Of a stretch of 15,879 nucleotides of DNA, positions 7,293 to 15,819 are shown piece after piece. Both the position numbers and the translations under genes were made by a program. Position 1 is the stretch's first letter; the number at the start of each line of letters is the position of its first letter. The notes under the pieces are model-generated. The model saw only the letters and a list, made by a program, of their open reading frames with translations, ran no database searches and was not told the DNA's origin. Location: NCBI GenBank assembly GCA_947039055.1, contig CAMQYB010000021.1, forward strand, positions 1 through 15,879. The letters run 5' to 3'. This DNA is from an uncultured Deferribacteraceae bacterium (lineage in GTDB: Bacteria > Chrysiogenota > Deferribacteres > Deferribacterales > Mucispirillaceae).

Positions 7293-8611
7293 AAATTTAT
7301 CCCTTTATAAACCTCTACTACTCGATCATAAAACATCTGATATTTTAATTTTTTATCACGAATTTTTTTCTCAAATAATGGCAGAAGTCCAAAGTGAAAG
7401 TTGCTAGGTGTGAATACTCCCTTTCTATCAAATGAGGTGCTAAGTTTTCCTGAAACATAATTCGATAAAGTTCCTGCTGCTGTATAATCTGTAAAATCTA
7501 TAAAACTTTTACCTGTTAAAAACCTATCCATCTGTAACGCTGATATCATACCTGACATTATCGATTCTAAATATCCTTCTACTCCTGTTAGCTGTCCTGC
7601 TATAAAAATATTCTCATTATCAATACATTGAAAATTTGAGTTTAATATTTTTGGAGAATTTATATAAGTATTTTTATGTAACGATCCGTAGCGTAGAAAC
7701 TCTAAATTCTCAAGCCCTGGGATTAACGCTAAAACTTCTTTCTGATATTTTTGTAACATTTTAGTTTGAAACCCAACGATATTATAAGCCGATCCGATAC
7801 TGTTTTCTTTACGAAGTTGAACGACTGCAAATGGACGGATTGATGTTCTTGGATCTTCTAGTCCTACTGGTTTTAATGGTCCAAAAAGTAGAGTTTCACG
7901 TCCTCTTGACGCCATCTCTTCAATAGGCATACACCCTTCAAAATATTTCAATTTTTCAAACTCATGGAAATTTATATACTCAGCCGATAACATCGCATTA
8001 TAAAATTTATCGTACTCCTCTTCACTCATCGGAAGATTAAAATAATCATCGCTACCTTTGCCGTATCTATCCATAAAATAACCTTTATCAAAATTGATAG
8101 AGTCAGCGTCAATTATAGGCGATATCGCATCTACAAAATATAGATGATTATTTGAAATCTTTTTTAACTCTTCAACCAATTTTTCACTAGTTAGTGGTCC
8201 TGATGCAATGATCGTTGGTATACTCAAGTCTATCTCTGTACACTCTTCTCGTACAATATTTATATTCTCATTATTTGATAAAGTATCAGTTACATATTTA
8301 GAAAACAGATCTCTATCTATTGCTAGTGCACCACCTGCTGGAACTTCAAACTTATAAGCAGTCTCTAGCAGAAAACTGTTGAGCGATGTTAATTCATATT
8401 TTAATAACCCAGATGATTTTAAAACATCTCTTGATTTTAATGAGTTAGAACAGATCAGTTCAGCGAAATATTCTGTTGAGTGTGCTTCAGTATTTTTAGC
8501 TGGTCTCATCTCGAAAAGCTTAATTTTATACCCACGTTTTGAGAGTTGATATGCAGCTTCAGATCCTGCTAACCCTGCACCTATTATATTGATCTCTAAA
8601 TTTTTATCCAT
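7289..8611 (-). CDS. trmFO: Folate-dependent tRNA (uracil-54) methyltransferase TrmFO
   Basis: FAD-binding TrmFO, 440 residues, the normal length. The N-terminal dinucleotide-binding motif is GAGLAGSEAAYQL at 11-23, followed by LFEMRP. Conserved segments include SNSLKS near 55-60, GGALAIDRD near 93-101, and SRGRETLLFGPLKPVGL near 235-251. Cys54 and Cys227 match the two functional cysteines known in the Bacillus subtilis enzyme. The enzyme makes 5-methyluridine at position 54 of the tRNA T loop using methylenetetrahydrofolate and reduced FAD. Its presence suggests the organism uses TrmFO instead of SAM-dependent TrmA. The ribosome-binding site is poor or distant (AGGAAG, 12 bases before the ATG). 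It is first of a coupled trmFO-xerC pair, and its promoter was not located. Confidence 0.96.
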   Translation of the reverse strand: MDKNLEINIIGAGLAGSEAAYQLSKRGYKIKLFEMRPAKNTEAHSTEYFAELICSNSLKSRDVLKSSGLLKYELTSLNSFLLETAYKFEVPAGGALAIDRDLFSKYVTDTLSNNENINIVREECTEIDLSIPTIIASGPLTSEKLVEELKKISNNHLYFVDAISPIIDADSINFDKGYFMDRYGKGSDDYFNLPMSEEEYDKFYNAMLSAEYINFHEFEKLKYFEGCMPIEEMASRGRETLLFGPLKPVGLEDPRTSIRPFAVVQLRKENSIGSAYNIVGFQTKMLQKYQKEVLALIPGLENLEFLRYGSLHKNTYINSPKILNSNFQCIDNENIFIAGQLTGVEGYLESIMSGMISALQMDRFLTGKSFIDFTDYTAAGTLSNYVSGKLSTSFDRKGVFTPSNFHFGLLPLFEKKIRDKKLKYQMFYDRVVEVYKGINL

Positions 8612-8699
8612 TAATTATATATACTTCCTATGTCAGTTTGTAACACTATTTTTATCTATAAACATAATATATCATAAGTTAAATTAAAGCTAGATTGGA

Positions 8700-8728
8700 T
8701 TGAAAATACCGTTCTAACATGTTATAAT
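8700..8728 (+). promoter_or_regulatory. Consensus sigma-70 promoter of the 8785 gene
   Basis: TTGAAA (8700-8705), 17 bases, then a perfect TATAAT (8723-8728): the best promoter match in the window. It lies 56 bases before the ATG at 8785 and points into the two-gene plus-strand cassette, suggesting steady expression unless a repressor acts. Confidence 0.75.
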
Positions 8729-8784
8729 AAATAATTACAATCTAGATACATATTTTAGATTAACTATATAATAGAGGTTAACAA

Positions 8785-9516
8785 ATGAGTTCATACCATG
8801 AATATTTACCGAAAACTTGGACAGAAGTAATAGATGAAAATGACATATTAAAAGAGGTTTTTTCTAACTCTTCAAATCAATATTCTCCAGTACCAGACTT
8901 TCTTTTTCAAGATTTACGAGGTGGTAATCTAAAATACATGAAACCACTTTTTAAACTATATGGCACTCTTGGTTTAGGGTTGTTAGAACGATTAGAGGAA
9001 ATAGATAGAGTAACAGCAGATAATTACAAAAGAGAAGTTGATGGTAAAATATATGAAGCAGGATATTTTAATAATAAAACATCAACAGATGAAAACTTAA
9101 TCAAAACAGTTGTAACAGAGTACATTGAAGCACTTTCACAAGTTTATAAAGTTATTTGTGAATGCGATCAACCTTTCAATAAAGAAATTAAAATAGAATT
9201 TGTAAATCAACAAGAATATGATTTAATAAATGAAACCATACGATCAGAAGAGGATACAAATTACGATATTTATACAGATATTAGTGATTGGTTTATTGAG
9301 CAAGCAGAGTATAAAGAGAACTGTAAAGAGTTGATAACACTTTTAGATGAACCGATGTATCATATTAACAATGATTATTTTCTTTCATTCTATCTAAGAT
9401 GGGAATTACTGAAAGACACAAATATTGAAAATCCTCTTTTACCATACTACAAACTTTGGACGCTCGGAGTTACTATTGCTTTTAAGGATAAAGATACTGT
9501 TATTGTTTTAAAATAA
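8785..9516 (+). CDS. Uncharacterised acidic protein, first gene of NADAR cassette
   Basis: A complete 243-residue protein that I do not recognise. The start ATG has AGAGG at 8773-8777, 7 bases upstream, and a consensus promoter before that. There is no signal peptide and no membrane segment, so it should be cytoplasmic. It is rich in Glu and Asp and looks largely helical, with conserved-looking aromatic patches near the start (YLPKTWTEV, 7-15), in the middle (MKPLFKLYGTLGLGLLERL, 52-70) and near the end (YYKLWTLGVTIAFKDKD, 221-237). The tail around 228-242 looks like a beta strand pair. It is followed 18 bases later by a NADAR gene on the same strand, so the two are probably co-transcribed. 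The size and acidity would suit an immunity or antitoxin-like protein, but nothing shows that. Confidence 0.85.
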   Translation: MSSYHEYLPKTWTEVIDENDILKEVFSNSSNQYSPVPDFLFQDLRGGNLKYMKPLFKLYGTLGLGLLERLEEIDRVTADNYKREVDGKIYEAGYFNNKTSTDENLIKTVVTEYIEALSQVYKVICECDQPFNKEIKIEFVNQQEYDLINETIRSEEDTNYDIYTDISDWFIEQAEYKENCKELITLLDEPMYHINNDYFLSFYLRWELLKDTNIENPLLPYYKLWTLGVTIAFKDKDTVIVLK

Positions 9517-9534
9517 TTACACTATGGAACAGTT

Positions 9535-10080
9535 ATGAAATATACAAAGTCCGATCTTATCGCTGATTATAAGAAGAAAAAAAGATTGAAATATATCTTC
9601 TTTTATGAACATGCAGAAAGTAAAGGTTCTATCACTAAAGCTTGTTTTAGCCAGTGGTATCCATCTAAATTTACAGTAGATAACATAACCTATAACTCAA
9701 CCGAACAATATATGATGGCTCAAAAAGCTCTACTGTTTAATGATGAAAAAATCTACAACGAAATTTTAAAAGCTAATCATCCTAAACAGTTTAAAGCACT
9801 CGGCAGACAGATAGCTAAATTTAATGAAGATGTTTGGGCGGAGCATAAATATAAAATTGTACTTGAAGGAAATTTAGCTAAATTTTCACAGAATGAAAAT
9901 ATGAAAAAGTTTCTTCTATCTGCAAAAAATAAAATTCTTGTTGAAGCTAGTCCATACGATAAAGTGTGGGGGATAGGGCTTAGTGCCGATACGGATAATA
10001 TCGAAAATCCATTAACTTGGAAAGGTGAAAACCTGTTGGGATTTGTACTGATGGAAGTGCTTTTAATTCTTAGTAACTAA
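9535..10080 (+). CDS. NADAR domain protein (YbiA-like N-glycosidase family)
   Basis: A complete 181-residue NADAR protein, a single domain preceded by a short basic N-terminus. Family motifs in order: FFYEH (22-26), CFSQWYPSKF (37-46), TEQYMMAQKALLF (56-68), the LGRQIAKF and VWAEH region (89-104), GNLAKFSQN (112-120), EASPYDKVWGIGL (137-149) and TWKGENLLGFVLMEVL (161-176). Characterised relatives hydrolyse N-glycosidic bonds: plant and bacterial YbiA-type proteins act on riboflavin-pathway intermediates, and others remove ADP-ribose from guanine in partnership with DarT-type toxins. Which substrate applies here is unknown. The ribosome-binding site is weak (GGAA, 5 bases before the ATG), consistent with coupling to the gene 18 bases upstream. 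It converges on the DUF4026-like gene. Confidence 0.9.
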   Translation: MKYTKSDLIADYKKKKRLKYIFFYEHAESKGSITKACFSQWYPSKFTVDNITYNSTEQYMMAQKALLFNDEKIYNEILKANHPKQFKALGRQIAKFNEDVWAEHKYKIVLEGNLAKFSQNENMKKFLLSAKNKILVEASPYDKVWGIGLSADTDNIENPLTWKGENLLGFVLMEVLLILSN

Positions 10081-10104
10081 TTATCATCCTTCAAAATATT
10101 ATAT

Positions 10105-10149
10105 AAAAAATAAGCTAGCTACATAAATTTTCATCTATACAACATAGCT
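10105..10149 (-). terminator. Possible terminator of the DUF4026-like gene
   Basis: On the minus strand AGCTA (10149-10145) can pair with TAGCT (10121-10117), followed a few bases later by a T-rich run (complement of A residues at 10105-10110). The stem is only five pairs with a long loop, so the call is weak. It lies in the gap between two convergent genes, where a terminator is expected. Confidence 0.25.
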
Positions 10150-10196
10150 CACTCAATATTATATCTAAATTATTTATAACAATATCATTTACTTAA

Positions 10197-11486
10197 TTAC
10201 ATCACATTTAAAAGCAGGTATACATTTGCAGATGTATAATTGCCCGTTCTACTACTTATCTGCCAATCGGTAAGTCTTGAAAAATCATGCATACCTCTTT
10301 CACCCTCTCTCATTCCAACATCGCCGTAAGGTTTATTCAATAATATCGCATCAAAAAGTAGTTTCTCTTCATCTATATCTTGCACTTCAAACCATAGATG
10401 TTCTTGTCCTTCATCCTCAGTACCAACATCTGCTGTGTATCCTAATTTCAAAATAAATCTAAAATCTTCATTGTTTTTATGCGTATTAAAAAGTCCTGTG
10501 AAATAAGCTACAGTTTCACGGGCTGCCTGTTGCATAAGGCTTGTTTCAAAACTGCTAAACATGAATACTGGATGATCTGTCAACTCCGATTTATACTCAG
10601 AATATTCAACAGGCTTATTCTTCATCATAGGTATTATAATAACAGCTTCGTTTGAATGAGAGTCTCCTCTATCATCTTCGCTACTGCCTAATGTACCTAA
10701 TTGAAAAGAGTTTTGAACATCCTTAAATTCTTTTAACATAACATCTACATCTTTTGCAGGCATGAAAACTGTTTCTGCAGGTGGCATATCATTTTCGATA
10801 ATCAACTTAGCAACTGTATTCACAAGCGTACCTATACTATATGCGATATCTTTATCATTAATACCTATGACCTCAACCTCTGGCAAATCTAATCTATTTA
10901 AGCCATGTGTGTGAAACCAATATTCATCACCTAAATCATTCTCGCCATGTACAGCATGGATATTATATAAATACTCTAATGATGGTAAAAGATCGAAATG
11001 AGAATTATATCTCATCCAACTTCCACTTCTTGCAGAACATGCTGAAAGATCAGAGAATAATATCGATTTAGGTGTAAGTATATTTAATAATTTTAATTGT
11101 ACTTGATAATCCTCTAATGGATCGTTTTTGAATGAAGTGTCTAGAACTATAACTGTATCTTTTTTCAGAGCGTTTGCAATATCATTTTCATCTAAACTTA
11201 TTTTAGTAAGTGATGAACCAATAGTGTCTTTAAATAAATTCATAGGTGCTAACTGTATTTTAAACTCTAACTCACATTTAGCATCTTTTTCAAGAACAGA
11301 TATATACTCAAGTTTTAAATCTATCTCTTGTATCGCATCTTTATTAGCCTTACTTTTATCAACTTCTTTTACATCTAATACAGTGAAATTTTCATTCTTG
11401 CTAATACAATTTTTTACATAATCTAAACTCAAATCAATCTTGTCTTCATCCACAGACACCATACTTGAAATTTCTTTCTTGCTCAT
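10197..11486 (-). CDS. DUF4026/DUF2314-like protein of unknown function
   Basis: A complete 429-residue soluble protein without signal peptide or membrane segments. An AGGAG site lies 6 bases before the ATG. The middle carries DEYWFHTHGLNRLDLPEVEV (187-206), a His/aromatic motif that I associate with DUF4026. The C-terminal 90 residues (about 340-429) look like DUF2314: EHLWFEV, then LLNKPYGDVGMREGERGMHDFSRLTDWQI, which resembles the strand-rich EHLWV...DWxI pattern of that family. These family names come from memory of the motifs and need a profile search. An acidic segment with Ser and Asp (268-279) may be a flexible linker. The gene starts 44 bases after topA on the same strand, so it may be read from the topA unit. 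No biochemical role is known to me. Confidence 0.8.
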   Translation of the reverse strand: MSKKEISSMVSVDEDKIDLSLDYVKNCISKNENFTVLDVKEVDKSKANKDAIQEIDLKLEYISVLEKDAKCELEFKIQLAPMNLFKDTIGSSLTKISLDENDIANALKKDTVIVLDTSFKNDPLEDYQVQLKLLNILTPKSILFSDLSACSARSGSWMRYNSHFDLLPSLEYLYNIHAVHGENDLGDEYWFHTHGLNRLDLPEVEVIGINDKDIAYSIGTLVNTVAKLIIENDMPPAETVFMPAKDVDVMLKEFKDVQNSFQLGTLGSSEDDRGDSHSNEAVIIIPMMKNKPVEYSEYKSELTDHPVFMFSSFETSLMQQAARETVAYFTGLFNTHKNNEDFRFILKLGYTADVGTEDEGQEHLWFEVQDIDEEKLLFDAILLNKPYGDVGMREGERGMHDFSRLTDWQISSRTGNYTSANVYLLLNVM

Positions 11487-11530
11487 CAGTTACTCCTAGA
11501 ATTTTATAATTTATTATAAGTAAACTGCTA

Positions 11531-13903
11531 CTATTTTTTCATACTCTTAGTGTTTTTGCACTCAGGATAACCAGAACATGCAATAAATGGTCCACGTCTA
11601 CTTTTCTTAACAACCATAGGTTTACCACATTTATCACAGACCTCATCAGTCTCGATAACTCCATTACCTTTCGCCTCAACAGCTTTTAATTCATCGCCTT
11701 CTAAAACAATGTTCGCTGTATGTTTGCATTTAGGGTACGCTGAACAAGCTGCAAAAATACCGTTCTTACCACCTTTAACAATTATATCTGAACCACATAA
11801 CGGACAAGGATCTCCAACTTTTTCACCTTGTGAAATGATCCTTAAAGTTCCATCATCTTTCTTTATAAAGTTCTTAATATTCTTACACTCTGGATATCCA
11901 GAACATGCAACAATATCACCAAATCTTGTAGATTTCATTACAAGCTCTTTACCACATAACTCGCAATCTATACCAACACTTGCAGCGTTGCTATCTTCTT
12001 TTATAACGATCTCTCCACTCTCTTCTCTCTCATAATTAGATGTAAACTTGCACGTCGGATAATCTGTACACGCAAGGAAAACTCCGTTCTTACCATACTT
12101 AATCATTAAATCATGCTCATTACATTTTGGACATTTTAATGATGTTTGAAGATCTGCATAAAATTTATCGTTACTTACAATAGATAGCTCTTTATTAAAA
12201 TCTGTGTAGAAATTTTTGAGAACATCTTTCCAGTCCTCAACACCCTCTTCAACTTTATCTAACTCGCTCTCCATATACGCCGTAAATTTCTGATCAAACA
12301 CTTTTGAAAAATTAGAAACAAGCAATCTATTAACTAATCTTCCAAGCTCTGTTGGAAAAAATTTCTTCTGTTTTAATTCTACATAATTTCTATCAATTAT
12401 AGTAGATATAATTGAAGCGTATGTTGAAGGTCTACCTATTCCATCATTCTCTAACACTCGTACAATAGAACTCTCTGTATATCTTTTTGGAGGCTGAGTA
12501 AAATGTTGATGTTTATCAAATTTATTAACTATCGCATCAGAACCCTGTTTCACATCAAATGATATAGTTCCTTTATCGCTTCCTTCATCATCACCATTTG
12601 CACTGTTTGTATCTTGCGTATCTTCTTCTACACTCTCTGAATATAAAGTCGTGAAACCTGCAAATTTTAAAACTCTTCCACCTACTTTAAAATCATACAC
12701 GCCACCAGAAATTGTTACAGATGTTTGATCGTAAATTGCATTACTCATTAAACTTGATACAAATCTTTCCCAGATAAGTTTATATAATTTATATTGATCG
12801 TCTGTTAAATGTTTTTTTACTTTATCAGGTGTGAAATATACTGATGTTGGACGAATTGCCTCATGCGCATCTTGAACATTTGCATTCGATTTTTTACTCT
12901 TAACTTTATAGCCACCGTAGAAATCATCACCGTAACTATCAACGATATATTTTCTACCCTCTTCAATAGCGTCAGGAGATAATCTCGTAGAATCCGTACG
13001 CATATAAGTGATTAAACCAGTAGGTCCATCATCGCCAAGCTCTATCCCTTCATATAAACTTTGAGCGATCATCATAGTTTTTTTAGCTGTGAAATTTAAT
13101 TTACGAATAGCCTCTTGTTGCATTCTTGATGTGATAAATGCTGGACTTGGCGATACTTTAACTTCTTTCTTCTCAACATTTGCAATCTTAAAATCTTTAG
13201 GCATATCAGATATAATAGCTAATGCACCGTCTTCATTACTGATGACTGCTTTTGCACCTTTAATCTTATCTAACTTAGCTTTTAAAACACCAGCTTTTGT
13301 TCCGTTTTCTGATACTGTAAACTCACCTTCTATTGACCATGATTCAGTAGTTGTAAACTTCTCAATCTCATCTTCTCTCTCACAGATCATCTTTAAGGCA
13401 ACCGATTGAACTCGTCCTGCTGATAATCCTGGCTTTAACGGTTTCCATAATAATGGTGATACTAAATATCCAACAAGTCTATCTAATATCCTTCTTGATT
13501 GTTGTGCGTTTACTCTATTGATATTTATATCAATCGGATTATTTATACCCTCTAGGACACCTTTCTTAGTTATCTCATTAAATAAAACCCGTGTGATGAA
13601 TTTACCTTTTCCAGCAACTTGACTTGCAATGTGCCATGCAATAGCCTCTCCCTCACGATCTGGATCGGGAGCTAGAAATATCTTATCAGCTTTCTTTGCT
13701 TCAGATTTAAGAAGTTTAATTATCTTCTCTTTACCATCAATCACTGTATATTTCGGTTCAAAATTGTTATCAATATCAACTCCCAGTTCACTTCCTGGTA
13801 GATCAATAATATGACCAACTGATGCAATTACTTTATACTCGCTACCTAAATACTTTTCAATCGTCCGAGCTTTCGCTGGTGACTCAACTATTACTAAATT
13901 CAT
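11531..13903 (-). CDS. topA: DNA topoisomerase I (type IA)
   Basis: Complete topoisomerase I, 790 residues. It relaxes negatively supercoiled DNA by passing a strand through a 5'-phosphotyrosyl break. The TOPRIM domain starts at the N-terminus (VIVESPAKARTIEKYL, Glu7) with the metal-binding triad Asp80, Asp82 and Glu84 in APDPDREGEA. The SAGRVQSVAL segment is at 161-170. The catalytic tyrosine is Tyr300 in GLITYMRTDSTRLSP. After the core come four C4 zinc ribbons beginning at Cys591, Cys647, Cys700 and Cys756, each with CxxC...AC-(5)-C spacing, which bind single-stranded DNA. An acidic, low-complexity insert lies at about 424-445. The gene starts 45 bases after dprA on the same strand, with only a modest AGGTAAAG ribosome-binding site. 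Confidence 0.97.
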   Translation of the reverse strand: MNLVIVESPAKARTIEKYLGSEYKVIASVGHIIDLPGSELGVDIDNNFEPKYTVIDGKEKIIKLLKSEAKKADKIFLAPDPDREGEAIAWHIASQVAGKGKFITRVLFNEITKKGVLEGINNPIDININRVNAQQSRRILDRLVGYLVSPLLWKPLKPGLSAGRVQSVALKMICEREDEIEKFTTTESWSIEGEFTVSENGTKAGVLKAKLDKIKGAKAVISNEDGALAIISDMPKDFKIANVEKKEVKVSPSPAFITSRMQQEAIRKLNFTAKKTMMIAQSLYEGIELGDDGPTGLITYMRTDSTRLSPDAIEEGRKYIVDSYGDDFYGGYKVKSKKSNANVQDAHEAIRPTSVYFTPDKVKKHLTDDQYKLYKLIWERFVSSLMSNAIYDQTSVTISGGVYDFKVGGRVLKFAGFTTLYSESVEEDTQDTNSANGDDEGSDKGTISFDVKQGSDAIVNKFDKHQHFTQPPKRYTESSIVRVLENDGIGRPSTYASIISTIIDRNYVELKQKKFFPTELGRLVNRLLVSNFSKVFDQKFTAYMESELDKVEEGVEDWKDVLKNFYTDFNKELSIVSNDKFYADLQTSLKCPKCNEHDLMIKYGKNGVFLACTDYPTCKFTSNYEREESGEIVIKEDSNAASVGIDCELCGKELVMKSTRFGDIVACSGYPECKNIKNFIKKDDGTLRIISQGEKVGDPCPLCGSDIIVKGGKNGIFAACSAYPKCKHTANIVLEGDELKAVEAKGNGVIETDEVCDKCGKPMVVKKSRRGPFIACSGYPECKNTKSMKK

Positions 13904-13948
13904 TGTACACTTTACCTATCATTAATTAATAAATTAACCAATATTATA

Positions 13949-15076
13949 TTAATTACAACTATAATATTTATGATCTTTATCTTTATAAATATACCCTTCA
14001 ATTTCAAGTTCCGTTAAAACAGATAAAACATCAATAACCTGCATATTCAATCTCAGACATAACGAATCTATATCATGCGCACCTAAAATAATTACCTTAT
14101 ATATACTGTGTTTCAATGCGTTATTAAATACAGGAATCTCATTATTTTTTATAACATCTGATTTCTTAACACAACTATCATCTACAAATAGATATTTGAA
14201 TTCTTCCAATATGTCAAGATAGTTTTCAATAAGTTTAGCTCCTTCCTTAATCAACTTGTTCGTAGCTGAGTTAAATGCTGATGGAAAGTTAGGTACTGCA
14301 AAAACTTCTCTATTCTGTTCAATAGCAAATCTACAAGTTATTAATGAGCCACTTCTAGGAGATGCCTCTATTACAACTATTCCTAACGACAAGCCTGATA
14401 TTATTCTGTTTCTTCTTGGGAAATTTGTTGCAAGTGGTGGCTCTTCTAACGGAAACTCTGTAACAAATAATCCGTTCTCTAAAACCGTATCTATATGTTT
14501 AATATGTTGTTTAGGATACATATTTAAATATCCAGAACCTAAGACTGCAATTGTTGAGCCTCTACTTACGGCTCCAAGATGTGCTACAATATCTATACCT
14601 AATGCAAATCCTGATACAACTGTAAATCCTATTGATGCTAAATCTGCCGATAATTTTCTTGTAAACTCTTCTGATACTCTACTGCACTTTCTTGCACCAA
14701 CAATACCAACTGTTGTAGCATTTAATAATGACACATCACCTTTACAATATAAATATGGTGGTGGAGAGGAAATCTCTTTTAATAATTTAGGATATCTATC
14801 ATCCTCTAATGTCACAATCTCAACTTTATGTTTAGCCGATAACTCTAACTCATGATCTATAAACTTTTTATCGTACTCTGATGTTATAATACGTTTTGCA
14901 ATGGTTGGTGATAAACCGTATGATTGTAACTCTTCAAAAGTTAATCCAGATGCACCACTGATTGTGTCACGATTAATATAGAGGTTGTGGATCAAAGCAT
15001 CTGTCATACCTTTGACTGATTTTAAAGCTAAATAATCGTAAATCAGTTTGTCTTTATCAATATTATTATCAAGCAT
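13949..15076 (-). CDS. dprA: DNA-processing protein DprA (Smf)
   Basis: DprA, 375 residues from the ATG at 15076. AGGTG at 15087-15083 is 6 bases upstream; an in-frame TTG three bases earlier is too close to that site. In naturally transformable bacteria DprA loads RecA on incoming single-stranded DNA, but it is widespread in species not known to be competent. The Rossmann-like core is clear: VGIVGARKCS (123-132), SGFALGIDIVAH (155-166), VLGSGYLNMYP (178-188), FPRRNRIISGLS (219-230) and SGSLITCRFAIEQ (242-254). The usual SGxARGID has Leu in place of Arg here. An N-terminal helical (SAM/HhH-like) region covers about 1-75 and a C-terminal winged-helix domain about 325-375. It follows lolA by 13 bases and precedes topA. 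Confidence 0.95.
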   Translation of the reverse strand: MLDNNIDKDKLIYDYLALKSVKGMTDALIHNLYINRDTISGASGLTFEELQSYGLSPTIAKRIITSEYDKKFIDHELELSAKHKVEIVTLEDDRYPKLLKEISSPPPYLYCKGDVSLLNATTVGIVGARKCSRVSEEFTRKLSADLASIGFTVVSGFALGIDIVAHLGAVSRGSTIAVLGSGYLNMYPKQHIKHIDTVLENGLFVTEFPLEEPPLATNFPRRNRIISGLSLGIVVIEASPRSGSLITCRFAIEQNREVFAVPNFPSAFNSATNKLIKEGAKLIENYLDILEEFKYLFVDDSCVKKSDVIKNNEIPVFNNALKHSIYKVIILGAHDIDSLCLRLNMQVIDVLSVLTELEIEGYIYKDKDHKYYSCN

Positions 15077-15089
15077 CAACTACACCTTT

Positions 15090-15686
15090 CTAATATTCAA
15101 AAACTGAAGTATTATCAGGAACAGTTTTCTTGAATACGGTTTCATCAATACTACCGTTGTAAACCATTTCACTAAACTTAATCTCTACCTTATTGCCATC
15201 AAAATCGTAACTTACTATAGATTTAATGTATGAGCCATTAATAAATATCTCAATATATTTAGCACCTATATCACCTATCGGATGGAGAGTTATTTTATCT
15301 CCAACTACAACCGTTTTGAATTTGGTATTGATGATTGATAAATCCATTAACATCTGTAATAAAACATTCTCTGATATTGAAAAATCTTTGTATACAACAA
15401 GCTGACTATTTAAACTATCGTAATACTCTAACTTATCTTGTGAGAAAAGATACCAACTGTCTTGTGGTTTAATATAATCCCATAAAGCATACTTTTTAGA
15501 TATAATAGTTAATCGACCTTCATAAATATCTTCACCGAAATCTACTATCTCATTCACTTGAATAAAGTTGGCTTTGATACTTTTTATATTAGTTATATTT
15601 CTGAGAAAATATTCAGCATCAGTTAACGCATATAAATTTGTCGTAACCATAAATGAGATAAAAATATATAAAATAAACTTTTTCAT
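15090..15686 (-). CDS. lolA: Outer-membrane lipoprotein carrier protein LolA
   Basis: A 198-residue exported protein of LolA type. The signal peptide runs from MKKFILYIFISFMV to a likely cleavage after LYA (residue 20). The mature part begins with a helix then the sequence NIKSIKANFIQVNE, followed by strand-rich segments YEGRLTIISKKYALWDY and WYLFSQDKLEYYDSLNSQLVVY that match the half-open beta-barrel of LolA (the family usually reads G.....P..FRW.Y...). LolA takes lipoproteins from the inner-membrane LolCDE exporter across the periplasm. Conservation is moderate, as usual for LolA outside Gammaproteobacteria. AGGA lies just before the ATG. The gene leads the lolA-dprA-topA unit, 13 bases from dprA. 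No LolB or Lol exporter gene is in the window. Confidence 0.85.
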   Translation of the reverse strand: MKKFILYIFISFMVTTNLYALTDAEYFLRNITNIKSIKANFIQVNEIVDFGEDIYEGRLTIISKKYALWDYIKPQDSWYLFSQDKLEYYDSLNSQLVVYKDFSISENVLLQMLMDLSIINTKFKTVVVGDKITLHPIGDIGAKYIEIFINGSYIKSIVSYDFDGNKVEIKFSEMVYNGSIDETVFKKTVPDNTSVFEY

Positions 15687-15739
15687 AATATTCCTGCTTT
15701 AAATTTATTAAGATCAAATAATTGCAAACTTACAGCTGT

Positions 15740-15766
15740 ATAATACACAAGTTACGCTCTATTAAA
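15740..15766 (-). promoter_or_regulatory. Possible promoter of lolA-dprA-topA
   Basis: On the minus strand TTTAAT (15766-15761) and TATTAT (15745-15740) are 15 bases apart, about 54 bases before the lolA ATG. The spacing is shorter than ideal and the -35 is weak, so this is a tentative placement. Confidence 0.3.
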
Positions 15767-15819
15767 TAATACGCAAGCGATACTTGATTAAGGAGTGTGA
15801 CAACTAATACAAATTTAGC

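Noticed and set aside
8785..10080. Pair considered as a DarT-type toxin with NADAR antitoxin
   Set aside because: The 243-residue protein shows none of the ADP-ribosyltransferase motifs I would expect of DarT, so the specific assignment is not supported; only the NADAR half is clear.
14256..14855. 199-codon open frame on the plus strand inside dprA
   Set aside because: It is the opposite-strand shadow of dprA, whose conserved motifs are all intact in its own frame; the shadow shows no recognisable domain.
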